A stretch of 13,583 bases of DNA from JAMCXS01 sp046705545 (GCA_046705545.1 JBJKQF010000215.1:1-13583), one strand, 5' to 3'; shown: positions 6,625 through 13,583, counted from the stretch's first letter. Numbers and translations are program-made. Notes: a model not told the origin generated them from the sequence alone.

Positions 6625-7638
6625 TTGCCCGAACTCAGAAAAGATCCTATTACCGGCCGCTGGGTGATCATCGCAACGGAGCGCGCCAAAAGGCCGTCGG
6701 ATTTTGTACGGGCGAGAGTCGAGATTCATGGTGCCGGATTCTGCCCGTTCTGTTATGGAAATGAGACGAAAACTCCTCCTGAAATCATTGCCTTTCGCAG
6801 CGACGGAAGTAATCGGAATACACCGGGGTGGTCGCTGCGCGTCGTTCCAAACAAGTTTCCCGCCCTCGGGATTGAGGGGGGGCTCAACCGCCAAGGCGAA
6901 GGTCTTTTTGACAAGATGAACGGGCTCGGCGCTCACGAGGTCATCATTGAGACGCCCGATCATCAGAAGACACTGGCGATGCTCTCCCGGCAGCAAATTG
7001 AGGACGTTCTTTGGGCCTATCGAGACCGGATTCTGGATTTAAAGAAGGACGGCCGTTTCAAGTACATCATGGTTTTCAAGAACCACGGTGAAGCGGCGGG
7101 CGCTTCCCTGGAGCACACCCACTCGCAGTTGATTGCGCTGCCGGTTGTGCCGAAGCGGGTCCGGGAGGAGGTTGACGGAGCCCGGGAGTATTTCAACTTC
7201 AAGGAGCGCTGCATTTTTTGCGACATCATCCGGCAGGAATCGGAGAGCGGTGTGCGCGTTATTGACGACAGCCCGGAATTCATCGCGCTGGCGCCCTTTG
7301 CACCGCGCTTCCCGTTTGAAATCTGGATCATTCCCAAAGTGCATCAGTCGGCCTTTGAAAACTCGCAAAAGCAGGAGTTTGAGCGTTTGGCGGTCATGTT
7401 GAAAGACATGCTGACGCGGCTCGATAAGGTCTTGGACTTTCCGGCCTATAACTACATCATTCATACGTCCCCCATTCCGGAGACCCCGAATGAACACTAT
7501 CACTGGCACCTGGAAATCATGCCGAAGCTGACCAAGATTGCCGGGTTCGAGTGGGGAACGGGATTCCACATCAATCCGACGCCGCCCGAAGAGTCTGCCA
7601 AGTTCTTGCGCACGGCCGCTGTGGAAGCTGCGACCTAA
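6625..7638 (+). CDS. galT: Galactose-1-phosphate uridylyltransferase family protein
   Basis: This HIT-superfamily nucleotidyltransferase has 337 residues, the usual length. GalT moves UMP between UDP-glucose and galactose-1-phosphate in the Leloir pathway; some relatives act on other hexose- or nucleotide-phosphates. The opening LRKDPITGRWVIIATERAKRP is the standard N-terminus. FCPFC (Cys40, Cys43) and His104 in AHEVIIETPDHQ are likely metal ligands. HTHSQ (164-168) is the catalytic HxHxQ with nucleophile His166. A second Cys pair (RCIFCDII) and the terminal EHYHWHLEIMPKLTK complete the family pattern. The start is TTG, supported by AAGGAG eight bases upstream; there is no closer methionine and the family N-terminus begins here. 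With yraN only 53 bases upstream it probably shares a transcript. No galK or galE is visible in the window, so a role in galactose use is by family only. Confidence 0.9.
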   Translation: MPELRKDPITGRWVIIATERAKRPSDFVRARVEIHGAGFCPFCYGNETKTPPEIIAFRSDGSNRNTPGWSLRVVPNKFPALGIEGGLNRQGEGLFDKMNGLGAHEVIIETPDHQKTLAMLSRQQIEDVLWAYRDRILDLKKDGRFKYIMVFKNHGEAAGASLEHTHSQLIALPVVPKRVREEVDGAREYFNFKERCIFCDIIRQESESGVRVIDDSPEFIALAPFAPRFPFEIWIIPKVHQSAFENSQKQEFERLAVMLKDMLTRLDKVLDFPAYNYIIHTSPIPETPNEHYHWHLEIMPKLTKIAGFEWGTGFHINPTPPEESAKFLRTAAVEAAT

Positions 7639-7770
7639 CGTGGACGGTCAGAATCGGTTGGGGAGAGGCAGACGGGGCTGGCGCGGGTGTGCAAAGAACT
7701 CATAGCGATTAAATCTCCGCGGCACTGCCTTGCGATCGAGAGCATGGGTGAGGGGACGATGACAGGGATG

Positions 7771-7799
7771 TTGCTTTGTTTGCCCATTCCCCGTAGAAT
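7771..7799 (+). promoter_or_regulatory. Sigma-70-type promoter of the VTT membrane protein gene
   Basis: TTGCTT (7771-7776) and TAGAAT (7794-7799) are separated by 17 bases. The -10 is one base off consensus, the -35 weaker. Transcription would start near 7806, about 20 bases before the GTG codons, so this gene is probably expressed separately from galT. Confidence 0.55.
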
Positions 7800-7823
7800 G
7801 AGCCTCCCCTACGGGCGAGGTCT

Positions 7824-8441
7824 GTGGGCGTGAATTTCCTCAAACACTTGGCAGGCAAACTCGAGCACTCTCTGCTTCTTTACGGAGGCTGGGGATTGGT
7901 GGGGATTTCCACGCTCGACTCCGCCGGTATCTCCATGCCGGGCGTGAAAGACGTCCTGCTGATGTATCTCTCCAGCCGGGACCCGCGGCGGGCCTGGATT
8001 TATGTTCTGGGCTGCATGCTGGGAACGATGGTTGGCTCATTTGTCATCTACGTTATTGGACGCACGGGAGCGCGTCTTCTAAAACGCAAGCCCTCTGACC
8101 AGGAGATGAGCCGCGCCAAGAAATGGCTGGTTAAGAATGACTTTCTGACCGTTATCATCGCCTCGCTCTTGCCTCCTCCACTACCTTTTAAGCCTTTCCT
8201 GCTGGGTTCGGGCGCTTTGCGAATGAGTCCTCTGCGTTTTGCCAGCGCGCTGCTGGTGGGTGGCGGGTTGCGATTCGGTGCCGAAGCTTGGATCGGCGTT
8301 CGCTACGGTGCGGGAGGAGAGACGTTCCTGAAGCAGAACATTATCTGGATATCGCTGGCTTTTGTGGGCATTGTGGTGGTGACCGCGGTGGTTTACCGTT
8401 GGTACCAAGGCTCAAACGGCAAGGAAAGTCCCGTATCGTAG
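7824..8441 (+). CDS. DedA/VTT-domain (SNARE-associated Golgi-like) membrane protein
   Basis: This 205-residue inner-membrane protein has the VTT domain of the DedA/YqaA/TVP38 group, some members of which are thought to move or scramble lipids such as undecaprenyl phosphate. Hydrophobic segments lie near residues 17-40, 55-80 and 108-135, with a C-terminal span near 172-192. The conserved stretch LLPPPLPFKPFLLGSGALRMSP resembles the re-entrant 'P.P..p....aG...m' motif. The first GTG (7824) has GAGG only three bases upstream; a second in-frame GTG at 7830 sits nine bases from the same GAGG and may be the true start, two residues shorter. The gene converges on the DUF457 gene; the two stops are 32 bases apart and the segment between them has TAGCCG/CGGCTA ends that could pair. 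The substrate is unknown. Confidence 0.85.
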   Translation: MGVNFLKHLAGKLEHSLLLYGGWGLVGISTLDSAGISMPGVKDVLLMYLSSRDPRRAWIYVLGCMLGTMVGSFVIYVIGRTGARLLKRKPSDQEMSRAKKWLVKNDFLTVIIASLLPPPLPFKPFLLGSGALRMSPLRFASALLVGGGLRFGAEAWIGVRYGAGGETFLKQNIIWISLAFVGIVVVTAVVYRWYQGSNGKESPVS

Positions 8442-8473
8442 CCGAATTCTGCCGCTTCTGATCGCCGCGCCGG

Positions 8474-9487
8474 CTAACTTCCTTTGAATTTCCCCGTGAA
8501 ACTGAAAGCTTGTGACCGGACGTGCAGCGCCTGGTCGAACTGGATTCTGACCACGAATCCTCCGCGGCGGAAATTGGGCGGCTGATAGCGGAGATCCTGA
8601 ATTAGAACGGTGGGTCCTTTTTCATTGGAAATGACTTCCGACCAGGGAAATCGGGCAAAATCCATAAAAATGGCGGCAGTGCGTGTCTTGAGCGCTGCTT
8701 CTAAGGCCGGCGAGGGCTCGGGCTTGCGGAAAAGGCGGGCGTTGGCGGTGTTCACGCTGCCTTGGAGGACGTCCACAGGCAGAACGTAGTCCCCGGACTC
8801 CGTTTCAACCACGGCGTTCCAGTTAAAGGGACTTCCCGCTGTTGGGAAGGCGCCCAACCGCTGGGGATTTTCCTGACGGTAGGTTCGGGTGTCCAGCATA
8901 TTGAGCGCCCTGCGGTGCGCAAAGTCGCGCACGCCCATCCAGGCGGCCATCGCGAAGAGCGCTACAAGGGCTCCCCTGCGATAGCCCTTCTTTCTCCCTC
9001 CCACTTCCTCCGTAATCAAGCGAGACAGAAATGGAAGCCCCAGTCCGGCTATCAGAATTAGCCACAAGACGGGGTCGATGATGGGTTCAATATCCCAGGC
9101 ATACCAGTGGCTGGTGAAAGGCATCAACAGGCGAATGCCGTAAGAGGTGGCAAGTTCGAGCAGGAGATGGGTGGCAACGGCAATCCAGCAGGTCATGAAA
9201 AGCCAGCCGCCTCTGAGCGGCGGGCCGGACTTCGCGGCGGGCCGCATTTTCCCCGCAAGATAGACCAGCGCGGACAACAGAACCGCCAGTGCCGTTCCTC
9301 CTAGGATGGAATGGGTCAGGCCGCGGTGGTACTCGAGATAAGTCGCGTTGCCCCAGAAGTGGCTTACGAGGTCAACATCGGGAAGGTTTGCCCCGAGGAC
9401 GGCAATGAGGGTGGCGTAGCGGGTCTTGCGATTCAACCCGGCGTAGCTGATCGTGATACCCGTCAGTGTGTGTGTTAGGTTGTCCAT
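8474..9487 (-). CDS. YdjM-like (DUF457) inner-membrane, putative metal-dependent hydrolase
   Basis: The protein is of the YdjM/YbcI family, often labelled metal-dependent hydrolase. The activity is not established. The start MDNLTHTLTG is the standard N-terminus. Conserved polar residues lie at His6, Asp37 and Asp39 (NLPDVD), and in the EYHRGLTHS motif with His54 and His59, a likely metal site at a membrane face. Several spans follow: around 62-80, 97-122, 136-160 and 180-195, with HLLLELATSYG and EPIIDP motifs typical of the family. The last 130 residues or so are soluble. The frame is open further upstream to 9628 but that would overlap the lipid-kinase gene and add residues that do not look like this family, so ATG at 9487 is preferred, although no clear Shine-Dalgarno precedes it. 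It starts 70 bases after the kinase stop, so an operon is likely. Confidence 0.85.
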   Translation of the reverse strand: MDNLTHTLTGITISYAGLNRKTRYATLIAVLGANLPDVDLVSHFWGNATYLEYHRGLTHSILGGTALAVLLSALVYLAGKMRPAAKSGPPLRGGWLFMTCWIAVATHLLLELATSYGIRLLMPFTSHWYAWDIEPIIDPVLWLILIAGLGLPFLSRLITEEVGGRKKGYRRGALVALFAMAAWMGVRDFAHRRALNMLDTRTYRQENPQRLGAFPTAGSPFNWNAVVETESGDYVLPVDVLQGSVNTANARLFRKPEPSPALEAALKTRTAAIFMDFARFPWSEVISNEKGPTVLIQDLRYQPPNFRRGGFVVRIQFDQALHVRSQAFSFTGKFKGS

Positions 9488-9557
9488 CTGCGGAAAAACG
9501 CCGTCAGAGCCAAACTGGGATTCTATTTCCCCGGCCGTCGAGCGGGTCTCGCCATTG

Positions 9558-10496
9558 CTAGCCCGGGTTGGACGAACCCAGGAAACCCCGGGGCGCCAGT
9601 AGTGTGAGCGCATCCGGAACCAGCTCAAACGTCACGGGAATCTGGCCGGCCAGCTCTCCGTCAACTTCAAAGTGGATGGGTTTCCCGGAGCCATCCGCGG
9701 TGCAGACCACCGGGTCGCCTTGAAGCAAGTTAACGTCGCGAAGCTGCTGATGCGTCCGGGTCAGAATTGCCAGAGCATAAAGAAGGTATCGCGTACGGCG
9801 AGGACTGTTGAAAAAACAGCATGCCAGCTGCGGCTGGCGCAGGCCGGAGGACCGCGCCAAGTGGAGCCACCCGGCGTAGCGGAAGGACCGTTGCACAACG
9901 GCAAACGTTGGTGAAAAGGTGGCGCCTTTGATGCGGCATTGAAAGCGGGGGAAATCGTACTCGATGACCTGGCGCAGGGCTTCGCGCACATAGGCGAGCA
10001 CGCCGAGACTCAGTTTGGAATCCGGGTCGAGCTTGCTGATGATGCGGGCGTCAAGGCCGATCCCCGCAACAGCGATGAAGTACCGTTGCTGAGGTGATTC
10101 AGGCGTTCCCCAGACCGCGCGCCCCAGCGCGATTCTGCAGGGTTGCCAGCCCGGCAATTCCTGCGCGGCCTTTTGAAGACGAGTGGGAAGTCCCAGCTCC
10201 CTTCCAACGATGTTGGCGGTGCCGGCGGGGAGGACGGCCAACGGTACCTCCGTGGGGCCCATCCCGTTGATGACCTCGTTGATGGTTCCGTCGCCTCCGC
10301 AGGCAATGATCAGGTCGTGTCCTGACTGGATCGCCTCGCGCGCCAATTCTTTTCCGTTGCCGACGCGCGAAGTGAACGCAAGGGTCGTTGGAACCCCGGC
10401 TTCCCGGAGAATACCGGTTGCTTCCCGGGCTTTTTGCTCAATCCGGAAGGAACGATTGCCTGCCGCCGGGTTGCAGATGAGGATGGCGTTTTTCAA
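9558..10496 (-). CDS. Diacylglycerol/lipid kinase family protein (YegS/BmrU-like)
   Basis: This is a soluble or membrane-associated kinase of the DAGK-catalytic family, which phosphorylates diacylglycerol or related lipids with ATP. From the chosen start the 312 residues read KNAILICNPAAGN (NPAAG at 9-13), ACGGDGTINEVINGM (GGDGT at 67-71, the nucleotide-binding core) and VLPAGTANIVGRELG (PAGTAN at 90-95). The C-terminal half with DGSGKPIHFEVDGE and IPVTFELVPDAL is the usual beta-sandwich. The start is uncertain. The frame continues upstream to TTG at 10598, but those 34 residues are low-complexity, lack the family pattern and begin inside a stem-loop. TTG at 10496 puts the first strand at the normal distance from the N-terminus. 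No clear Shine-Dalgarno is seen at either. It lies between the exported small protein and the DUF457 gene on the same strand. Confidence 0.85.
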   Translation of the reverse strand: MKNAILICNPAAGNRSFRIEQKAREATGILREAGVPTTLAFTSRVGNGKELAREAIQSGHDLIIACGGDGTINEVINGMGPTEVPLAVLPAGTANIVGRELGLPTRLQKAAQELPGWQPCRIALGRAVWGTPESPQQRYFIAVAGIGLDARIISKLDPDSKLSLGVLAYVREALRQVIEYDFPRFQCRIKGATFSPTFAVVQRSFRYAGWLHLARSSGLRQPQLACCFFNSPRRTRYLLYALAILTRTHQQLRDVNLLQGDPVVCTADGSGKPIHFEVDGELAGQIPVTFELVPDALTLLAPRGFLGSSNPG

Positions 10497-10578
10497 GGAA
10501 ACATTTCGGCCGTTTGAGGAACTTCCAAGTTGTTTTCGAGAGTTCCCCCGTGGCCCCGTACCGGCCGGGTTCAAGGAG

Positions 10579-10612
10579 CGGCAGCTTTCAGGTTTCAAGC
10601 AGAGAGCTGCCG
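10579..10612 (-). other. Stem-loop in the leader of the lipid-kinase gene
   Basis: CGGCAGCT (10579-10586) pairs perfectly with AGCTGCCG (10605-10612) across an 18-base loop. It lies between the stop of the exported-protein gene and the kinase, with no T tract on either strand. It may be a processing or attenuation element, or chance. The loop holds the upstream TTG at 10598, which argues against that codon as the kinase start. Confidence 0.4.
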
Positions 10613-10644
10613 GTCAGAGCTGCAAGTTAACAACAATTTCCCGC

Positions 10645-11025
10645 CTAGGGCAACCCGGTCATGACTTTCCGCGCGATCTTTTCTCCGGTTTTCTTTTTTA
10701 TTTTTGCGTCGATCCACACCATGTCACCGATCTTGAGTTCCGACAAGGTGCTGCGTTTTCCGTTATGAATGAACTTGGTGTTGTGTTGTAGTTTGAAGAC
10801 TTGGCCGTTGCCGTAGGTCGTCTTGTCCAGGATCAATTCATTTTTCTCGATCTTCTTAACCACGCCATAGATATAATCCTGGTATTTTCTTCCAACAGAA
10901 AGGGCGTTCTCAAGATGTCCTGTGGCATTAGGTGCCTGGGGCGCCTGATAAACCTGCGCCCATCCGTTCCCGGCTGCCAGAAGGCAGGCGAGCGCTCCCA
11001 AAGCGAGGATGCTGCTGGTTTTCAT
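10645..11025 (-). CDS. Small exported protein, DUF5666-like
   Basis: The 126-residue protein has a clear signal peptide: MKTSSILALGALACLLAAG with a likely cut after GWA or WAQ near residue 23. After a Pro/Ala/Asn-rich linker, the mature part reads YGVVKKIEKNELILDK, FKLQHNTKFIHNGKRSTLSELKIGDMVWIDAKIKKK and ends IARKVMTG. This is the pattern of DUF5666-type OB-like beta proteins ('G.v..i....l.l', 'v..t..T', 'l..lk.GD.V.v.a', 'A..v'), whose function is unknown. It acts in the periplasm or outside. An AGGAGG lies about 12 bases upstream of the ATG, and a promoter with a perfect -35 precedes it. It is the first of three leftward genes, with 148 bases to the kinase. Confidence 0.85.
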   Translation of the reverse strand: MKTSSILALGALACLLAAGNGWAQVYQAPQAPNATGHLENALSVGRKYQDYIYGVVKKIEKNELILDKTTYGNGQVFKLQHNTKFIHNGKRSTLSELKIGDMVWIDAKIKKKTGEKIARKVMTGLP

Positions 11026-11059
11026 GGACTTCCGTTGCCTCCTTTATTAATCACTATTG

Positions 11060-11089
11060 AAGCTAGCAACCCGACTGTTTCGGTGTCAA
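11060..11089 (-). promoter_or_regulatory. Promoter of the DUF5666-like gene
   Basis: On the minus strand a perfect -35 TTGACA (11089-11084) is followed after 18 bases by TAGCTT (11065-11060), preceded by TGC, an extended -10 element. The weak -10 is compensated by the perfect -35 and the extension. The predicted start is roughly 30 bases before the ATG at 11025 and leaves room for the AGGAGG. Confidence 0.55.
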
Positions 11090-11295
11090 GTTTGATTTGG
11101 CTCTTCTTAGCCAGACGGAGGGAATGGATTGGTGTGAAAAGGCGCCGGCCCGTTGGAACAAGGGGATTGACTGCCCCGACGACCGAAGGAGGCGGGAGGT
11201 GAGGGCAAAATGAGCTTTTCTGGGGCGGGCCGGCAGGGTTATCATTGAGGTTCGGGCTGAACGCACCACGGCCAGCGATGGCGGAAGATGGGGGA

Positions 11296-11994
11296 ATGGT
11301 TTTGATGAGAGCAGTTTCTCTGGGGACCTTGCTGTGCATGCTGATGGCAGGAGCTGCAACCTTGCTGGTTGCCGGCGGGCAGAAGACTTCTGGCGGCACG
11401 CTTGTGGTTCCCGAAGGCACTGAATTCAAGTTGCGGCTTCAAACTCCGATCAATTCCAAGACTTCGAAGGTGGGGGACGCTCTGCGGGGCGTCTTGATCG
11501 CGCCGGCCTACGTGAATAACACCGTCGCTTTTCCCAAGGGGACACGCATCGAAGGAACGATTACTTCAGTCAAGCGCGCTGCACATCACGGAAAGGGAGG
11601 AGTCATTACTCCGGCCTTTAACTATGCCGAGCTTGCCGACGGCAGAAAGATCGCGATTGAGGGCTTGCTCACGGAGGTATATCCGGACAAGCACACGGGT
11701 AATGTGCACGTCGATCTCGAGGGCGATCTCAAGGGTGGGGGACCTTCGCTTTTAAAGAAGACCGCCTTGGTGGCGGGAGCAGCGGCGGCTGGAAGCACGG
11801 CGGGGGTTGGCGTCGGAGTCGCGGCCGGCATCGGAGGGTTGTTTGGGGCGATCTTTCTTCCGCGCGGCCATGAAGCTGTTCTGAAGGCGGGGTCGGTCAT
11901 TGGCATGCGCTTGGTACGCAGCACAGAGGTTCCCGTTCCCGCGGCTCAGCCTGAAGCTTCGGGCCTGATTCCCGCCACGCATCCCCAGACCTAG
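11296..11994 (+). CDS. Exported protein with a glycine-zipper segment, function unknown
   Basis: I do not recognise a named family with certainty. From ATG at 11296 there are 232 residues. A hydrophobic signal segment spans about 6-27. Then PEGTEFKLRLQTPINSKTSKVGD and FPKGTRIEGTITSVKRA give the beta-rich 'GT...vrL...l.S....GD......v..P......lP.Gs.v.G.v' pattern seen in many acidobacterial exported proteins and in TrbI/VirB10-like domains. Residues 156-188 are a Gly/Ala-rich zipper (AGSTAGVGVGVAAGIGG), possibly membrane-associating, followed by LKAGSVIGMRL and a Pro-rich tail. The frame opens at TTG 11245, but a weak -10-like TATCAT (11240-11245) overlaps it; ATG at 11296 or 11305 begins the signal peptide cleanly, with a G-run just upstream. 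It is divergent from the DUF5666-like gene. An envelope role is inference. Confidence 0.75.
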   Translation: MVLMRAVSLGTLLCMLMAGAATLLVAGGQKTSGGTLVVPEGTEFKLRLQTPINSKTSKVGDALRGVLIAPAYVNNTVAFPKGTRIEGTITSVKRAAHHGKGGVITPAFNYAELADGRKIAIEGLLTEVYPDKHTGNVHVDLEGDLKGGGPSLLKKTALVAGAAAAGSTAGVGVGVAAGIGGLFGAIFLPRGHEAVLKAGSVIGMRLVRSTEVPVPAAQPEASGLIPATHPQT

Positions 11995-12331
11995 GCAAAT
12001 TTTCGAAATCCTCCTTTCGTCGGTAACACCATTTCCGCGTCACGTGCTACGAGACTGCCGAATCTGATCTCAAGCGGTCGGATTCCGGAGCGGGAGCACG
12101 GCTTGCCAGGACGCCAGCGCGTTCATTCCGGCGAAGACCGGCGATATGATTTCCTGAAACCCTACACCTCCGCATATGATTCCTCCTGACGTCCTCTGTG
12201 GCAGACAGTCAACATCTCCAGCTCGTCTTAATTGCTAATCATGGCTTCTTTGAAGAACTTGTCACATAGATGAGTGATTTCCGTCACATCATCAAATTCC
12301 AACTTTTCTTAGATTGAAGCATAAAGTGGCT
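11995..12331. other. Long spacer before the Crp/Fnr gene
   Basis: About 337 bases carry no convincing gene. The right end holds the CRP-type operator (12273-12288) and a second GTCACAT copy (12261-12267). In the middle, CATTCCGGCGAAGACCGG (12124-12141) is palindromic in part, and two near-copies of ATATGATT...CCTGA start at 12144 and 12174, 30 bases apart; this resembles a dispersed REP-like repeat but copies elsewhere cannot be checked here. On the minus strand a 42-codon frame (12175-12047) has a perfect AGGAGG six bases before its ATG, but its composition is arginine/serine-rich and I do not call it a gene. No intrinsic terminator follows the gene ending at 11994. Confidence 0.5.
12273..12288. 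promoter_or_regulatory. CRP-type operator upstream of the Crp/Fnr gene
   Basis: AGTGA (12273-12277), six bases, then TCACA (12284-12288) matches the E. coli CRP consensus TGTGA-N6-TCACA at nine of ten half-site positions. The regulator encoded 44 bases downstream has the recognition-helix residues of CRP, so autoregulation is the simple reading. A second GTCACAT at 12261-12267 repeats the right half 22 bases upstream, two helical turns away. Binding is inference. Confidence 0.55.
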
Positions 12332-13177
12332 ATGAACAACCACCGCAAACCCGGTGCGCCTGCGAAGCATAAGCTCTGTACTTTTGAGCTTGGCAAGACC
12401 TCGGCTCGTTCTTTCAATCAGTTCGTCCGCGCTCTAGAGCCCATCAAAGCGATGGTCACATTTCCCAAGCACGGCGTGCTTTTTGAAGAAGGACGGCTCC
12501 CCGAAGGCCTCTACATTTTGCAGCGCGGCAAGGTGAAGCTTTCAGTCGATCTGAAAGGCGGAAGGACGTTGATTTTGGGCATCGCACATCCCGGGGAGGT
12601 CCTGGGTTTGAGCGCGATCATGTCCGGCAAACCTGCGGAAGTGACGGCGGAAACCCTCATGCCGTCGCAATTCCTGTTTGTGGAGCGCAAGGAATTTTTG
12701 CGCTTGCTTGGAGAGCATTGCGAACTCTGCGTGCTGGTGGTAGAAGTTCTCAGCCATCAACTCCGGGAAGCCGTGGAGATGATTCACTATTCTTCCGGTT
12801 CGCAACCGGCGGCGGAAAGGCTGGCTGGCTTGCTGGTTTCCTGGAGCGCCTCGGAGGGAGAACCAACCGGCTGGGGCGTTGAGTTTAAGCTTCCATTAAC
12901 ACAAGAAGAGATCGGACAGATGATCGGCGTGTCCCGTGAAACCGTATCGCGGTTACTGGCGGGATTCGAGAAAGACGAAATCTTGTCCTTGGACGGTTCG
13001 CGCTTGCAGGTTCTGAAAAAGGACGCTCTCGAATCGCTAGCCAGGCCGGGGGACTCTCAGGCTCAAAAAGCCAAGAAGCTCGGCAATGCAGAAGCGCGCG
13101 TTGCCAGTGAGCCCAGGAATGCTTCGGAAGCGCAGCCACGGACCTTGAACCTTATCAAGTCTCCAAAGTTGGTTTGA
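12332..13177 (+). CDS. Crp/Fnr-family transcriptional regulator
   Basis: This DNA-binding regulator has 281 residues from the chosen ATG, longer than CRP (about 210) because of extensions at both ends. The cyclic-nucleotide-type sensor domain runs from about 35 to 150 (FPKHGVLFEEG, GLYILQRGKVKLSV, HPGEVLGLSAIM). The winged helix is at about 170-235, with LTQEEIGQMIGVSRETVSRLL. Arg202, Glu203 and Arg207 match E. coli CRP Arg180, Glu181 and Arg185, which read TGTGA. After Gly88-Glu89 the Arg-Ser pair that holds the cAMP phosphate is not present, and there is no FNR-type cysteine cluster (only Cys16 and the two in EHCELC), so the signal is unknown. The frame opens at TTG 12314; ATG 12332 was preferred, though neither has a Shine-Dalgarno. 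The last 45 residues are polar and rich in Lys, Ala and Ser. It converges on the radical-SAM gene, stops nine bases apart. Confidence 0.92.
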   Translation: MNNHRKPGAPAKHKLCTFELGKTSARSFNQFVRALEPIKAMVTFPKHGVLFEEGRLPEGLYILQRGKVKLSVDLKGGRTLILGIAHPGEVLGLSAIMSGKPAEVTAETLMPSQFLFVERKEFLRLLGEHCELCVLVVEVLSHQLREAVEMIHYSSGSQPAAERLAGLLVSWSASEGEPTGWGVEFKLPLTQEEIGQMIGVSRETVSRLLAGFEKDEILSLDGSRLQVLKKDALESLARPGDSQAQKAKKLGNAEARVASEPRNASEAQPRTLNLIKSPKLV

Positions 13178-13186
13178 ACGTCCCGG

Positions 13187-13583
13187 CTAATTTGCCACGG
13201 CAAGTGTGCGTGGCTGATAGATGCAGTAAGGGTCGGCGGCAAAAGGGTCACCCGTCAAAGCAAAAGCCCGGGAGCGAGATCCCCCGCACAGCTCACGAAA
13301 CTCGCACACCCCACATTTCCCCTTTAGATTTGAGCTGTTCCGAAGAGCCCGGAAAAGGGGTGCGCTGCGGTAGATCTCCGGCAGGGACTGGTTCCGGATA
13401 CTGCCGGCGGACAGGGGCAGGAACCCGCTGGGGTAAACTTCACCGCTGTGGGAGATGAACACGAAACCCTTGCCGTCATTGATGCCGCGGGGAGCGCGCC
13501 CGATATTGTCCTGCAAGGGTTTCACGTTCTTTTCGATCGCCGGGACTCCCTCGCGCCTCCTCTCGGCACGTTTCTGGGCCAGG
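13187..13583 (-). CDS. Radical-SAM/SPASM protein, C-terminal part (cut by window edge)
   Basis: The minus-strand frame is open from the window edge to TAG at 13187-13189, giving 131 residues of a longer protein. INDGKGFVFISHSGEVYPSGFLP, LPEIYRSAPLFRALR and a cysteine-rich end (GKCGVCEFRELCGG ... DPYCIYQP) are the SPASM/twitch region that binds an extra iron-sulphur cluster. The pattern, especially GKGFVFISHxGEVYPSGFLP and LCGGSRSRAFALTGD, resembles the TIGR04053-type radical-SAM proteins related to the AhbC/NirJ haem-synthesis enzymes. The radical-SAM CxxxCxxC motif would be outside the window, so the reaction cannot be stated. A GTG at 13525 is internal, because clear coding continues upstream of it to the edge. 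Confidence 0.88.
   Translation of the reverse strand, partial: LAQKRAERRREGVPAIEKNVKPLQDNIGRAPRGINDGKGFVFISHSGEVYPSGFLPLSAGSIRNQSLPEIYRSAPLFRALRNSSNLKGKCGVCEFRELCGGSRSRAFALTGDPFAADPYCIYQPRTLAVAN

Noticed and set aside
9488..9628. Upstream extension of the DUF457 gene
   Set aside because: It would overlap the end of the lipid-kinase gene by 71 bases. MDNLTHTLTG at 9487 is the usual family start.
12284..12297. FNR box near the Crp/Fnr gene (CATCATCAA)
   Set aside because: Only a right-hand ATCAA is present, without TTGAT four bases before it. The protein also lacks FNR cysteines, so the CRP-type reading is better.

Overview
The window is ordinary-looking chromosomal DNA, moderately GC-rich, from a Gram-negative bacterium, most likely an acidobacterium. 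That placement is inferred from the protein styles: a YraN with a long N-terminal extension, an archaeal-like class-III aminotransferase, a secreted GH92 mannosidase and a CRP-like regulator without the usual cAMP residues. There is no marker gene to prove it. No phage, transposon, CRISPR or defence module is visible. Several genes start at TTG or GTG, and TAG is the commonest stop codon.

Layout, left to right. (1) 1-293, minus strand: the N-terminal part of a TrmH/SpoU-family RNA 2'-O-methyltransferase, cut by the window edge. (2) 294-407: a spacer with three hairpins, the last a good plus-strand intrinsic terminator with no plus-strand gene in front of it. (3) 408-2840, minus: a secreted GH92 alpha-mannosidase whose frame is broken by one in-frame amber codon at 621-623; the remaining 70 codons, clearly homologous to the family C-terminus, run to 408. 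(4) 3162-7638, plus: cysS behind a clear sigma-70 promoter, a PLP class-III aminotransferase, yraN and a galT-type uridylyltransferase, closely spaced and possibly partly co-transcribed. (5) 7824-8441, plus: a DedA/VTT-type membrane protein with its own promoter. (6) 8474-11025, minus: three genes reading leftward, namely a small exported DUF5666-like protein, a diacylglycerol-kinase-like lipid kinase and a YdjM-like (DUF457) membrane protein. (7) 11296-11994, plus: an exported protein with a glycine-zipper segment, divergent from the DUF5666-like gene. (8) 12332-13177, plus: a Crp/Fnr-family regulator preceded by a near-consensus CRP-type operator. (9) 13187-13583, minus: the C-terminal SPASM part of a radical-SAM protein, cut by the right edge.

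The genes do not form one pathway. They mix housekeeping functions (cysS, RNA methylation, yraN), sugar metabolism (GH92, galT), amino-acid metabolism (aminotransferase) and envelope or lipid functions (VTT protein, lipid kinase, DUF457, two small exported proteins). The points most worth a second look are the amber codon in the mannosidase, the orphan structured terminator at 297-394, and the Crp/Fnr gene whose recognition helix matches the operator in its own upstream region. I did not find convincing evidence for a new multi-gene system.
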